A program made the position numbers and the translations under genes. A stretch of 64,000 bases of DNA, taken from Coriaria nepalensis. Taxonomy: Eukaryota; Streptophyta; Magnoliopsida; Cucurbitales; Coriariaceae. The notes beneath the pieces are model-generated. The model saw nothing but the letters and a program-made list of their open reading frames with translations. It had not been told where the DNA came from and did not search any database. This document shows positions 1 through 13,681 of the stretch, piece by piece (position 1 is the first letter of the stretch; each line of letters opens with the position of its first letter). Location: NCBI GenBank assembly GCA_027186245.1, contig CP114490.1, forward strand, positions 7,386,501-7,450,500. Direction: 5' to 3'.

Positions 1-2
1 GT

Positions 3-1444
3 TCTATACTCTTATGTGTTGCTACTTTCGGGACTATTGCCCTTATGAGCGGCTTCTTCCTTAAGCCGGATGCTACCTTTGATGACTATATAGCTGATGT
101 CGTGCCTCTCTTTGGTGGATTCATTTCTATACTAGGAGTTTCTGAGGTATGTGAATCTTTGGCTAATGGATTTTACTTTGAATGCTACTATTATATTCTA
201 TCTTGATTTTTCTTGAATGGTAAGGAGCTCTTTAATTGTACAGATATCAACAAGAGTAGTTGCTGCTCGTTATGGTATTAAGCTAAGCCCTTCTTTTCTC
301 GTGCCTTCAAATTGGACTGGGTGCTTGGGAGTAATGAACAACTACGAATCACTTCTTCCAAACAAGAAAGCTCTTTTCGATATACCTGTGGCTCGAACTG
401 CTAGTGCTTATTTAACTTCCTTTGTTCTTGCTATTACTGCCTTTTTGGTTGATGGCAGCTTTAATGGGGGTGACAATGCATTGTAAGTATTCTTTGGCAC
501 CTTAGAATCTAAAAGTCAAATCTTATTTTGTGCCAAAAGTTTATAATAATGGTTTTTTTTCTCTTTTTTTTTTCTGGGCAGGTATATAAGGCCCCAATTC
601 TTTTATAATAATCCCTTGCTTTCTTTTGTTCAATTTGTTATCGGACCCTATACGGACGACCTTGGAAATGTCTTGCCCTATGCAGTGGAAGGTGTCGGGG
701 TTCCAGTTGATCCTCTTGCTTTTGCCGGACTTTTAGGTAATCAAACCTTTTGTTTTTGCTTGTTAGTCCTCGAGAAACTTAAAATTGGTAGACTTGTTAT
801 AAACTGACATTTAGAGTAGGGAACTTTTAATTGTACGTTACCTAAACTATACTTTGTGGGTATAAATTGGAGAATTTTAAGTATTCTCAAACAGAGCATT
901 AATAAAAATTAAGGGTAAAAAGAACCATCTTATACAAATTGTTATACTATTCAACAGGATGACATGCTATAATGATAAGCCTCAATCGATTAAGAACTCT
1001 TTCATTCAACGTATCTCACATGGTCATTATATACCACATAAGCAAGTGCCTTGTGGCCAACTATTACATTCTCTTACACCTATTGCAGGGATGGTTGTGA
1101 CTTCACTAAACTTATTACCATGTGGAAGACTCGAAGGAGGGCGCATAGCCCAAGCCATGTTCGGGAGAAGCACGGCTGCATTGCTATCATTTGCCACGTC
1201 ACTCCTACTCGGACTAGGCGGATTGAGTGGAAGTGTGCTTTGTCTAGCTTGGGGATTATTTGCTACTTTTTTCAGAGGGGGTGAAGAAATGCCTGCAACG
1301 GACGAGATCACTCCATTGGGTGATGATCGGTACGCTTGGGGCGTTGTCCTTAGTCTTATATGCTTCCTTACACTTTTTCCGAACGGAGGCGGGACTTTCA
1401 CCAGCCCATTCCTTAGTGACCCCTTTTTTAGAGGTGGTGTGTAA
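3..1444 (+). CDS. EGY3: EGY3-like plastid site-2-protease homologue, 5'-truncated by window edge
   Basis: Four exons are visible: <3..146, 244..482, 582..736, 1089..1444. All junctions are GT/AG and the phases agree. The translation is polytopic and matches the conserved C-terminal half of EGY-family intramembrane metalloproteases, in particular the EGY3 branch (blocks such as NNYESLLPNKKALFDIPVAR, LLPCGRLEGGRIAQAMFGR and FATFFRGGEE). Active site-2 proteases need an HExxH zinc motif and a distal LDGG aspartate. Here the first position reads SEIST, with both histidines absent across the exon 1/2 junction, and the second reads LEGG. This is therefore a predicted proteolytically inactive member, as is known for EGY3, probably in the chloroplast membrane. 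The N-terminus with the transit peptide lies outside the window. The EGY3 assignment is from memory of the family. Confidence 0.88.
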
Positions 1445-2139
1445 CTGTAAATATACCGGAGTTGTTACCGTTAATATAAAAACTGGAAGCAGAGTGTAAG
1501 AACATAGGTATGTTTCATGGGTAAATGAGACATTATTGATTGTTCTTACATTGCGAATCTTAAAATCGATTCTTGTTAATCTCTACCATATTATCTTAGT
1601 ACAGAATTTCCAGTACCAACAATAGTGGTACAAGCTGAGATTAATCATTTCAGTCCTGATACTTAGTATTAAAAAAGTTGAGATCAGAAAAGTCGAGATC
1701 AGAATTGAGATCGGAATCGGTATTACCCTATTTGCGGATCGCCGGATCCCATCCCGATAACAATTTTGTCGGCTTCTAATTAGCATACGTAAATTATTCT
1801 TATTTTTAAAATTTTGTCCAAAGGGGTAATTTTCATTATTAATTTTTTTTTGTTTTTTTCTCTGTTGTGCAAAAAGAAGTGATGTCGTTTCTTTTGGCTC
1901 TTAAAAGTAACAAATCACTTTAATAAAAGGAACTTTCTTTCTGCCGAAGCTCCCAAAGGCCGCGTTTGTCACACTCAAAACTCTACCTTTGTTGTTAGAA
2001 CGACTTCGCGGGGTCATTAAAGAGGGAAGAGCAGAAAATCCGAACACGGCCTTAATTTTCCGCTTCATCTATCCCCCTCTGCCTATCATTCTTAATTACT
2101 ACGCATTCAAGCTAACAACCAAGAAAAAACTTTCAGAAA
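1445..2139. other. Intergenic: EGY3 3' flank and F-box gene promoter/leader
   Basis: No coding potential is seen. Around 1640-1760 lies a GATCGGAATCGG-type low-complexity repeat (repeated gagatcagaa / gatcggaatcgg phrases). Related sequence recurs at about 26470-26520 and inside the element at 33525-33985. The segment from about 1900 to 2139 is the likely promoter and 5' leader of the next gene; it has no clear TATA box and no upstream ATG near the start. Confidence 0.5.
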
Positions 2140-3660
2140 ATGGCAACCTTGAAACTTCGACTGCGATCTATCGAATCCAGAGAAACCATAAGGATCGTAG
2201 TCCCTGATCCATGTACTCTCCATGTTCTCAAAGACGCTCTCCTTCAATCGCTCACATCCACTTCTTCTCCGTCTTCTCCTCCGCGTCTTTCTCTGAACCG
2301 GAAGGATGAACTGCATGCTCCGTCGCCGGAGGATTCTCTTCGATCTCTTGGTATTACTTCTGGTGACCTAATCTTCTACACTTTTGATTCATCCGCCATC
2401 TCCTCTCCTCAACCCCGTGCTCAAGAAACTGAAGGTCTGAGAATCCTGTTTCACGCGAGCGATGTCCATTTCGAGAATCCGATATTGGAGAATTCTGAGG
2501 TTCTGGAAGAATCTCAAATTCAAGGTTCGGAAAGAGTTATTGAAAAGGATAAAGCTAATCTGGCGTCCAATCCTGAAGGACAAGGAACTGAACGATTCGC
2601 TGAAGTCGAAAGGATGGATGTTGATGATCAATCTGCTGCTGTAATGGAGAAGAATGATCTTTCTGTGCCTTTGTTCATGAAGAGAGTGCTAAGAGAGGAG
2701 TTGGGAAACGATCGTAATTCTTACACACTGCTAGTAATTGCAGTCCATGCCGTTCTTCTCGAATCCGGATTCATCGCAATCGATCCAGTTTCAGGTAAAG
2801 AGCGCAATCGGTTTCATATCCCAAACACTTGGCCCTCTTCATCGTTTACAATGTCTCTTTCTTATACTCTGCCTGAAATATTGTCAAATAGTTCTACTAC
2901 CCAAACAATTTTGGTCAAGTTCCAGAGTTTAGGGCATTTCATCAACGTTTATGGCTCTCCTGCTAATAACAATAATAATAGTAACAATAGGTCAGTTTTG
3001 CATAAGGTTTGTTTGAGTAAAAATGAATTTGCACCCACCCTTGATGTGGTGTGGGCTAGCTCTGGTTCTGATAATAGAACTGTAGTAGATGATGATAATG
3101 GATCGTCCGAAAAACAACTATTTTCATTATGGAGAACTGTGAAAGATGGGCTTGCACTGCCTCTCTTGACCAACCTTTGTGAAAGTGCCTGTCTACCTTC
3201 CCCGGCATGCTTCATGCTGCTTCCGGCCGATATAAAGATGAAGATTCTTGAATTACTACCTGGAGTGGATGTAGCGAAGGTAGGATGTGTTTGCACGGAA
3301 ATGCGTTATTTGTGTTACAATAGTGATTTGTGGAAGATGAAGAGTGTCGAAGAGTTTGGGATGGAAAGGGTAGAAGGAGAGGAGGCTAGGTGGAGGGAGA
3401 GGTTTGCTCGGTTTTGGGAGGAGAAGAAGGATCTAGAACGGGATGTCATTGCTTACCGGAGAAGTTATCACAATCGTGGGGAGATGCCATTTTTCTACCG
3501 TATGAGACCTTCTATTAGAAATACTTTTCCTTATGGGGCACATCCAAGGATTATAGGTGGAGATTATGATATCCTGCCGGGTATGGGCGTCCCACCTCGG
3601 TTCGGACAGTATTGGAGAAATTACAGGGGTCGAGCCAGGGGGTTTCAGCCCCTTAGGTAA
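2140..3660 (+). CDS. SKIP22: F-box protein, SKIP22-like (ubiquitin-like fold, PI31/FP-type region, F-box)
   Basis: This is a single-exon, 506-residue protein starting at an ATG in good context (agaaaATGGCA). Residues 1-85 (MATLKLRLRSIESRETI...) resemble the ubiquitin-like N-terminus of SKIP22 proteins. About residues 175-300 form a PI31 N-terminal-like (FP) region (FMKRVLREELGNDRNSYTLL). The F-box lies near residues 358-402 (LPADIKMKILELLPGVDVAK, then VGCVCTEMRYLCYNSDLWK). The C-terminus is rich in R, G and P. Family knowledge suggests an SCF ubiquitin-ligase adaptor that binds SKP1/ASK through the F-box and may contact Fbxo7/PI31-type partners; the substrate is unknown. The frame is intact. 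Another F-box family is less likely because of the ubiquitin-like plus FP arrangement. Confidence 0.88.
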   Translation: MATLKLRLRSIESRETIRIVVPDPCTLHVLKDALLQSLTSTSSPSSPPRLSLNRKDELHAPSPEDSLRSLGITSGDLIFYTFDSSAISSPQPRAQETEGLRILFHASDVHFENPILENSEVLEESQIQGSERVIEKDKANLASNPEGQGTERFAEVERMDVDDQSAAVMEKNDLSVPLFMKRVLREELGNDRNSYTLLVIAVHAVLLESGFIAIDPVSGKERNRFHIPNTWPSSSFTMSLSYTLPEILSNSSTTQTILVKFQSLGHFINVYGSPANNNNNSNNRSVLHKVCLSKNEFAPTLDVVWASSGSDNRTVVDDDNGSSEKQLFSLWRTVKDGLALPLLTNLCESACLPSPACFMLLPADIKMKILELLPGVDVAKVGCVCTEMRYLCYNSDLWKMKSVEEFGMERVEGEEARWRERFARFWEEKKDLERDVIAYRRSYHNRGEMPFFYRMRPSIRNTFPYGAHPRIIGGDYDILPGMGVPPRFGQYWRNYRGRARGFQPLR

Positions 3661-4266
3661 AAACTTCAAAAGGAGTCGATGCCTAGTGTTGTTGTTTGAA
3701 ATCTCCCTTTATGTGTAAACGTTTCATGCAGAGTTGTTCTCTTCTTTTATAGCAAGATGATGGGTCTGTTCTGTATAGCAACGATGAGAAGTACCTGGAA
3801 CTACTTTTAGTGTATAAATTTAGAGTTTAATGAATTAAAATGTGTTTATAACAAAAAGTAAAAAAATATATGTATATTTATAAATAAAAATCAGTTTAAT
3901 ATTTATAAAAATAAATTTTTAAATAAGTATTAAATAACTTTTTTAATAAATAATTAAAATTATTTATTTTATAAAATAAATATTTGTAAGTATTTATAAG
4001 CACTCTCCAACTGCCGCTAGGCCTCGGACCTAGTCGTGGCAACCTCGGCTCATCTGCAGGCCAGCCTGAACTGCTTTGAGACCAGCATCCGGAACAGCTG
4101 AGCCAAGAACCCCATTAGCCATTGTAATTAAAAAGAAATGTAAGTGGAATCTTATTAATTTAAAAATCAAATAAATAATTTTACTTCAACTATATCTAAT
4201 AATATTATTAGACTGATGCAACACCTTAGTCCTCTTACCTCTTTGTGTTGTTTCTAAAGAGGCGTC
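3661..4266. other. Intergenic, AT-rich with a GC-rich island
   Basis: The 3' UTR of the F-box gene runs to roughly 3840, followed by very AT-rich sequence. An abrupt GC-rich island at about 4010-4122 contains a minus-strand ORF of 30 codons (4030..4122, beginning MANGVLGSAVPDAGLKAVQA). Its composition is unlike the flanks, so it may be a captured gene fragment. I do not recognise it. Confidence 0.4.
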
Positions 4267-5982
4267 ATGTCATTCTCTGTCGTTCAGTCTTCCTCTTCTT
4301 CTTCTTCCCCTTCCCTCTCCACTTTCCCTCGAACCAAACACCTACAATTTAACCCTCTCCTCAATCTTCTCATAATCCCTAAATCCAATCGCCATTCACG
4401 ATCCTCTCTAAAACGTTCACCTACTCGCCTTCTCGCTTCTAGACGAATCTACAATTCATTTCAGGCGCGTAATCTCTATCTCTCTGTTTCTTCTTCAATT
4501 TCATATCGCTCTTTCTCTCCCTCTCGTTCTACGATTGAGCTTCTGATCGATTTTCAGGAAGGTGGTATTCTGATCAATGATCCACGACATTGGAGCCGAG
4601 CTATCAGCTCTGAGTTCTACATGGCAGGCGACGATGACGAGGACGATGAGGAAGAAGAAGAGGAGGAAGATCGAAGCTTAGATCTGCTCGTTAAGTTTGT
4701 TCAGAACATGTTCAAGAAGATCTCAAGGCGAGCTAGGAAGGCCGTTCGATATGTTCTTCCCCACTCAATTCCCTCTAAATTGGTAAAACCTTCACTGAAT
4801 TTTTCATTAGCTGAATTGCTTACTGCTTTTCCAGAGTTGGTTCAATCTGAATTTTATGTTGGGATCTGTAGGTTCGTTTCTCTGTTGATGGAGTAGTAGT
4901 GCTCGCGTTTTTGTGGATTTCGAAGGCATTTCTTGAGGTAACGTAATTCACTTGCTTCTTGACTAATATATATGAACAAAACTATTTAAAAATAAAATAA
5001 TATAATATTGTACTTTTTCTGGGGAGGATAATGATATATATGTTATTGGTGTGAAGGGCAATTGTGATGTGAGATGGTTTTGACTGTGAGATGTGATTAT
5101 TGGGTGGCTCAATGCTTCAAGGTTGATTTGTCTCCTTAGGAGTTTTCTTAAATTCCAAATTATGTTTGAATACTGCTTGAGCTCACAAAACCATCCAAAA
5201 TCCCATTTCCCAAATTTCAGTTTCCCACTGCTAAACCAAACTCCGTCTCAAAGGGAGGCTTCATATACAAAACTCTTTATGAGGGATATGGTGTTTTTAA
5301 CTTTTTGCAGTTCGCTTTTTTCATGTCCTACACTGTAGCTTCTCTAACAATTTCTCATTCTTTATTTTTGTAATTTTTAATTTGTTGGGTGTTCTTTAAA
5401 ATGTGTGTAGGTGATATGCACCCTTGGAAGTGTTGTGTTTGTGAGCATCCTACTTATTAGAGGGATATGGACAGGGATCATCTTTGCACAAGAAAACCGA
5501 AGCCATAGAAGGGTAAGTGAACTTGATTATGATCCCCTTATGTGGAATGGCGTTCAACCTGCAAGTTGATATATCATCTCAAAAATAGGAATTTGTTATT
5601 TAGAATAATCCTGCTGATGAGAAAAACACAGCACCCTAACAAAGCAGAAAAATGAGATTTACAATCAAATGCTGCCTTCTTTTTTTTTTTCCTCCTTTTA
5701 TATAAAGATCCCGACCCCGATACCAGTGTAGTCCTGTGTGATATTCACACAACATTACGGATTAAAACCGAAGGGAAAGCTTCTTATTGTATGTATAATG
5801 TTACAGTCCCAATTTTATTTTATTTTTCTTTTTGCCCCCTTAGTATGAAACCAGGAACCTGTTTAATGTTGAGAAATTGCAATATGTAGAGTTATTGCTC
5901 TATTTGATATTTGGTTTTTAAACTCATTTGATACTTGCCAATTGCCGTTGGACAGAATCAACCTGCTGATCCTTTTGCGTAG
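4267..5982 (+). CDS. Small plastid-type acidic single-pass membrane protein (possibly SHW1-like)
   Basis: Preferred exons are 4267..4782, 4872..4937, 5411..5512 and 5956..5982; the first three join in phase. The N-terminus is rich in S, T and R and hydroxylated like a plastid transit peptide. An acidic run of D and E follows at about residues 120-137, then a basic amphipathic stretch (KKISRRARKAVRYVLPHSIP) and a hydrophobic segment (VVVLAFLWISKAFLEVICTL, continuing SVVFVSILLIRGIW). Exon 3 can end at a strong donor (AAGG|gtaagt at 5513) and splice to a short exon encoding NQPADPFA-stop, or read through to TGA at 5567-5569. I prefer the spliced end because of the donor. It faintly recalls Arabidopsis SHORT HYPOCOTYL IN WHITE LIGHT 1, but this is memory only. 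Function is not assigned. Confidence 0.68.
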
Positions 5983-6724
5983 CAGTTCCTTTTTGTGCTT
6001 AATTATCCTTAACTAGATATGAAAGGTTTCTAAAGGTCAAGTTCTGGCCTGGGGTCCGAGAAAGTGTCTCATACATCAGATATTTGCTATTAATAAAGCT
6101 TAAATATAAGTTAATTTCTCCAAGTATAAACTCATTAAGAAAACTGTAAAAGGAAACTACAATAGACTTCTCAAAGTTAATATCAGTTATAATGAATTCT
6201 CAAAATTTGTTTAGCTATTAATCAACACCTTGATCTAAAGAGTAATTATAATAAATCTAATATCATTATTATTTTTATCTATTTTAACAGTTTTATCTAC
6301 ATGACAACCAAAAAATTTCACCCCTCCACTCCACCACAACCACTAACCTACGGCCACTCCCATCGTGGCCGGAATTTCTCTCCTCTCTATCAAATCCAGT
6401 TAGAACAATCAAATAGGAAGCTTTGAATTTGATTCAAACAAAGATCTAGGTTTGAGAACTCAACCTCCAAAGCTTTGAGATCGAATTTAACCCAGATACG
6501 AGTTCAATTCAAACTTGAGCTTTGAAGCTCTAAGTTCAAACGAACCCAGATCTAGACTCATTCGAACTCGAAGCTTCGAGTTCGAAAATGCTTGGACTCA
6601 AATGAACCCAAATCTAGGGTCGTTCGAACTTGAAGCTTCACTTAAGGCATGTGAAAACCAATCGTAAAAAAACTAATCACATCCCTTGTATAGAATTTGG
6701 TTAAAAAAGATTAATGTGAAATGT
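5983..6724. repeat. Intergenic repeat-rich DNA with TTCGAA-type degenerate repeats
   Basis: There is no gene. Positions about 6410-6640 consist of degenerate short repeats built from ctagrttcgaactcraagctt-like phrases alternating on both strands. The same style of AGTTCGAACTCAA repeat reappears at about 33060-33480 and more briefly at 44940-45010, which suggests a dispersed repeat family in this genome rather than a simple local microsatellite. Confidence 0.5.
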
Positions 6725-8190
6725 TAGGGCGTCCCCCGATATAAGTGACGGGCTGCACCTACACTCAAATGTAGTGTCAAATGAGTAAGACGCACTGCAG
6801 CGGCGCTCAGTTGCAGTGTTATATAGGCAAAGGTCACACCATATTGGATAGGGACGAGAAAAAAAGCTAGTTTAGACTAGAATTATGAATATTAGATTAA
6901 TCTCGTGGAACATAGAAATATTGACAAATAAGTCAATAGAATTAGTGGATGTCATGCGTAGAAATAAGGTAAATATAACTTGTCTTCAAGAGACAAAGTA
7001 GAAGAGTAATAAGGCTAAGGATTTGAGAGATTGTTTAAACTTTTTTATTCAGGAACATATAAAACTAATAATGGTGTGGGAATAATTGTGAATATATCCT
7101 ATAGGAATGTAGTAGTTGTTGTTATGAGGTTTAGGGATATAATTATGAGCATTACTTTAGCCTAAAAACCGGATATATTGCATACTATTAGTGCGTATGC
7201 ACCTTAAGTGAGATTAAATGATGAGACTAATAAAGATTTTTTGGAAACTTTGGGATAGTTAGTTAATGGAATTCCTATTTTAGACAAAATTTTGTTAGGC
7301 GGTGATTTAAATTGTCATATAAGAGTTAGGTATGATAAGGTTCATGCAGGTCAAGGTTTTGGAGTTCTAAACAATATAAGGGTTTCTATTTTAGATTTTG
7401 CCGTAGTTAGTAATTTTTGGATAATAAATACATTTTATAAAAAGAGGAAGGATCATTTAATGACCTTTAAGAATTGGCATAATATAAATCAAATTGATTA
7501 CTTTATTATTAGGAGATGAGATTTAGGTATGTGTAAGAATTGCAAAGTGATATTATGAGAGTATTTAACGACGCAACATATGTTATTAATCTTGAATATT
7601 TGATAAGCAAAAATATAGTAGACAAATGTCAAATTAGGCTGAAAATTAAGTGTTAGATTTTAAAAAGATATGTATACCAGACTTTTAAAAATAAGGTATT
7701 AGATGGTCAGTTAGTTTAGAAGGTTGTGAGAACTTTAGGTTTAAGGATAAAATTAGTAGCTCTGAGTTTTTTTGAATATATAGCTAACCATATTAAGAGT
7801 GAGGCGAGGAAAGTACTCGGAGAGGCTAAAGGAAGGGGAAGACATTACAATGAAACATGATGGTGGGACAATGAGGTGCAACAAGCCATTAAGGAAAAGA
7901 AAACATGGTTCAAGAATTAGCAAAAATATAGAAATTAAATGTTATATGAGCTTTATAAACAAGTCAAGAAACTAAGTAGTAAAATAATAGGGGATGCTGA
8001 GAAAATAACATATGATGATTAATATAATATGTTAGATACAAAAGAGGAGGCAAGAGATATTTTCAAGATAGGGAAAGCTAAATATGGGAAAACTAAGGAT
8101 TTGAGTCATGTTAAATGTGTCAAACACGAAGATGATAGAGTTTTAATGCATGATAAAACTATTTTAATGCACGAAGGATTTGGACTAATT
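6725..8190 (+). mobile_element. Decayed RTE-clade LINE: 5' leader plus endonuclease region, no reverse transcriptase
   Basis: A GC-richer leader (about 6725-6885) precedes an interrupted reading frame. Recognisable pieces are an apurinic endonuclease start (MNIRLISWNIEIL at 6888, then NKVNITCLQETK), GVGIIVN, ISAYAP, and LLGGDLNCHI followed by NWHNINQIDYFIIRR (7292-7519), then ETWWWDNEVQQAIKEKKTW near 7850-7910. These are hallmarks of the endonuclease and linker of plant RTE-type non-LTR retrotransposons, often mis-annotated as craniofacial development protein 2-like. Several in-frame stops and frameshifts are present, and the reverse transcriptase domain is absent (homology fades by about 8190). 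It is a dead, truncated copy. I saw no clear target-site duplication. Confidence 0.8.
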
Positions 8191-11043
<2,853 letters not shown>

Positions 11044-11483
11044 GAGATTTTTAAGTGTGGTATCGGTGCTTGTGATATTATATGTTGTTTACTTCCATGT
11101 TTTTCTATTTTGGACAAAGTTCTCTCTCTCTGAGTTGTGGTTGGACGACAACGTCTCTTATCCTGTTAATGCGCTCTGGTTAAATACTATTTCTATCCAG
11201 TGTTAGAAGATATTATGGTTGTAAGTTTGTCATTTATATGCATTGAATTTTGCTGAATGTGAGAATCTCACGGTAAAATAGGTAAAAACGTTAGCAAATA
11301 GAAATATGTGGAAAGAGAACTGAAAATTTGTTCTAAGAAACTTTGCTGCTTCTCTTCCAAATATGGACGTGAACAGCTGAAACATACTTTTTATATAGAT
11401 TGTAAAAAAGTTCTAGCTAGTTGTAATTTTATACAGGAGTACACTAAACATACTAAAGAGTGTCGGAAACATGTTATATAGAG
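11044..11483. other. Convergent intergenic region (tubulin 3' UTR and neighbour 3' UTR)
   Basis: The segment contains the 3' UTRs of two convergent genes. No ORF or repeat is supportable here. Confidence 0.5.
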
Positions 11484-13681
11484 TCAATTTACACGAGTAG
11501 CTATTTGAGAGATTCTGTCTTCTTCTAGAAGAGCATACGGATCAACATACTGTGGCGGAGATATCGGCATTCTGTTTGTTGCATCGTGGACGAGACTCGG
11601 TCCGAAATACTGCACCCAATAATACATACAATCGATTCACTATCAAACATCCAAAGAGGCAAACCAGGAAAGCTTCTCAAAATATTAACTAGCCGAAAAC
11701 AAAGGAGAGGAATATAACATTACAAACAGCATCATATGTTTTTAAAAGGCAGAGAGCCATACCACCTTTCCTGAGTAACTTCAATTCTAAGCTAAGCTTT
11801 TTTTTTTGGGGGCCAGTTCTAAGCTAAGTTAGATTCCCTGATTTAGAGCTGCAGGTTCTGAAAAGTCATTATACTGCTTAACATGCATCTATACTACTTT
11901 TCTATTGAACCTCACTTGGCAATCTCCCATGACTGTTTCTTGTATTAGGGTTTTGAGATCAATCATATATATATAGCCAAAATGAGAATAGCGTCTATTA
12001 CTAAACTCTAACATCCCATTTGACTGCATGTTTTAAGTGGCAGCATAACAGATTGATTACGGTTAGTTAAAACGATAGATAGCCAGGTTGATGAGATAAA
12101 TTAAGCAAATAAGGAAAACAAAGAAAGAGAAAGAGCTTACAAAGTAGAGAGCGAAAAAGATTGTGAACGTTAAAAGAATCAACGGCCAAAATGCCAAGAA
12201 GAATGTTCCACCAATTGTTAGCAAGAGTTTAGCCCGAGGGATCAATCCCTGAAACAAATAAAGATGGTAACTCATATGTGCTCCTTAAAACACATCCAAA
12301 CCTCAATGCAGATCACAACACACGTGTGGAGGAAACAAATTCACGTGGTGTTTTGTAAGAGGACAACATGACACAGAAAATACTATCAAGAGAATGAAAC
12401 TAATGTACAAGCACTCGTGGACAAAATAAATATCAAAATTATCTTAGCCAGATTTGATTACAGTGATCAACTTGCAGTAACTATGAAAGAGTCCACTCAG
12501 ATTTAATCCCAATATACTAGAGGAAATGAAGTTCATACGTTTTAAGTTTACCTCACTTCTTATGGTCTTAACAACTTTCCGTCCACGCATGATGGAAAAC
12601 GGGTTGCTTCTCTGGTTAGAGACTTAAGAGTTATGAGTTTTGACTGATGGAGTTTGTTAGCATCAAAATCCATATGCCTTTCACACCACTCTCTTACTTG
12701 TAAAATTACCAAGGCTCTTTCTTCATATCTAAGGAGAGATTTGCTTTTCAAAATGGCCTCCAAGCTCAAGTGCATCAAAAAATCAGAGAAGGAAAGATGT
12801 TTCAAGATAATGACTTAAGCAAACCTAAAAATAGTGAATCATAAACAAAAATGGCGGTTTTTACACTCCGAAATAACCTTTGGATGATATGACTAATAAG
12901 CTCAAGCAAAACAGGATGAGCAAGTCTAACCTCTAGGCCTTCACTGTTCAATAACATGGAGGTCTCCCTTTGATTAGTCAAGCTTTTATCAACTCCAGTA
13001 GAAACCGCATTTCTTCTCAAGAAACCTCTGCCTTCTTCCCTCTTCTCTCCATCAACAAATCCTACAGAGTCACTCATTTTAGTATCCTCAAGCAATGAGG
13101 TGGGTGTCATTCCCCTCCTCTTCAGCTCCTTCATGAATAAGGACTCAGGCGGCTCTTCTCCTGCAAAAAACATGTCAAGTTGATAAAATTATATCACTCA
13201 TTCATTGCAGAACTAAAAAAATTAAAGAATAATTTCATCAAGTATGTGTGCATGTTTGGGATCTTAAACAAGAACAAAAAGAAAATTAAGATTTCAATCT
13301 CTCATGCGTCGTTTCAAAAAAAAAAAAAAAAAAGAGACCTAAAACTTTCTAATCAGAGAAATTCTCAGATAACTACATATTTTCAATTCGAAATTACAGA
13401 AATCGAATACTAAAATACCACAAATTCGCATCTCTTGCACACAAATTCGCATAAAAAAAGGGTTTACCATTGCTTTGATTTTCGGTTTCTTGAGCTGCGC
13501 AGCGAACCCCAAGCCTTCTCGAGCTAGTGTGAAGACGCCTTGAGTTCCCAGAAAGGCACTGCAGCTTGAAAAACTTTTTCCCTGAATATTGCACTTCCCG
13601 CGAAGATTTTCCTGGAAAATTCGAGTGTGAAACCGAAATCGGAGACAGCGTTGATTTCACGAGGTGTAAAGCAGCAGCCAT
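11484..13681 (-). CDS. Plastid-targeted membrane protein of unknown function
   Basis: Four exons on the minus strand (13681..13468, 13160..12931, 12248..12141, 11609..11484) join in phase to a 225-residue protein. The first ~60 residues (MAAALHLVKSTLSPISVSHS...) look like a chloroplast transit peptide, with RRLGVRCAAQE as a plausible cleavage region. Residues about 72-148 are hydrophilic and charged (PPESLFMKELKRRGMTPTSL). Exon 3 encodes a strongly hydrophobic segment (LLLTIGGTFFLAFWPLILLT) consistent with one or two membrane spans. The C-terminus is polar and ends DRISQIATRVN. I do not recognise the family and infer a thylakoid or envelope location only from the N-terminus and membrane segment. 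The long intron 2 (12249-12930) holds an 81-codon ORF without known similarity, which I do not call as a gene. Confidence 0.75.

Noticed and set aside
12560..12805. 81-codon minus-strand ORF
   Set aside because: It lies inside intron 2 of the 11484-13681 gene. The flanking splice sites and phases work without it, and no family is recognised.
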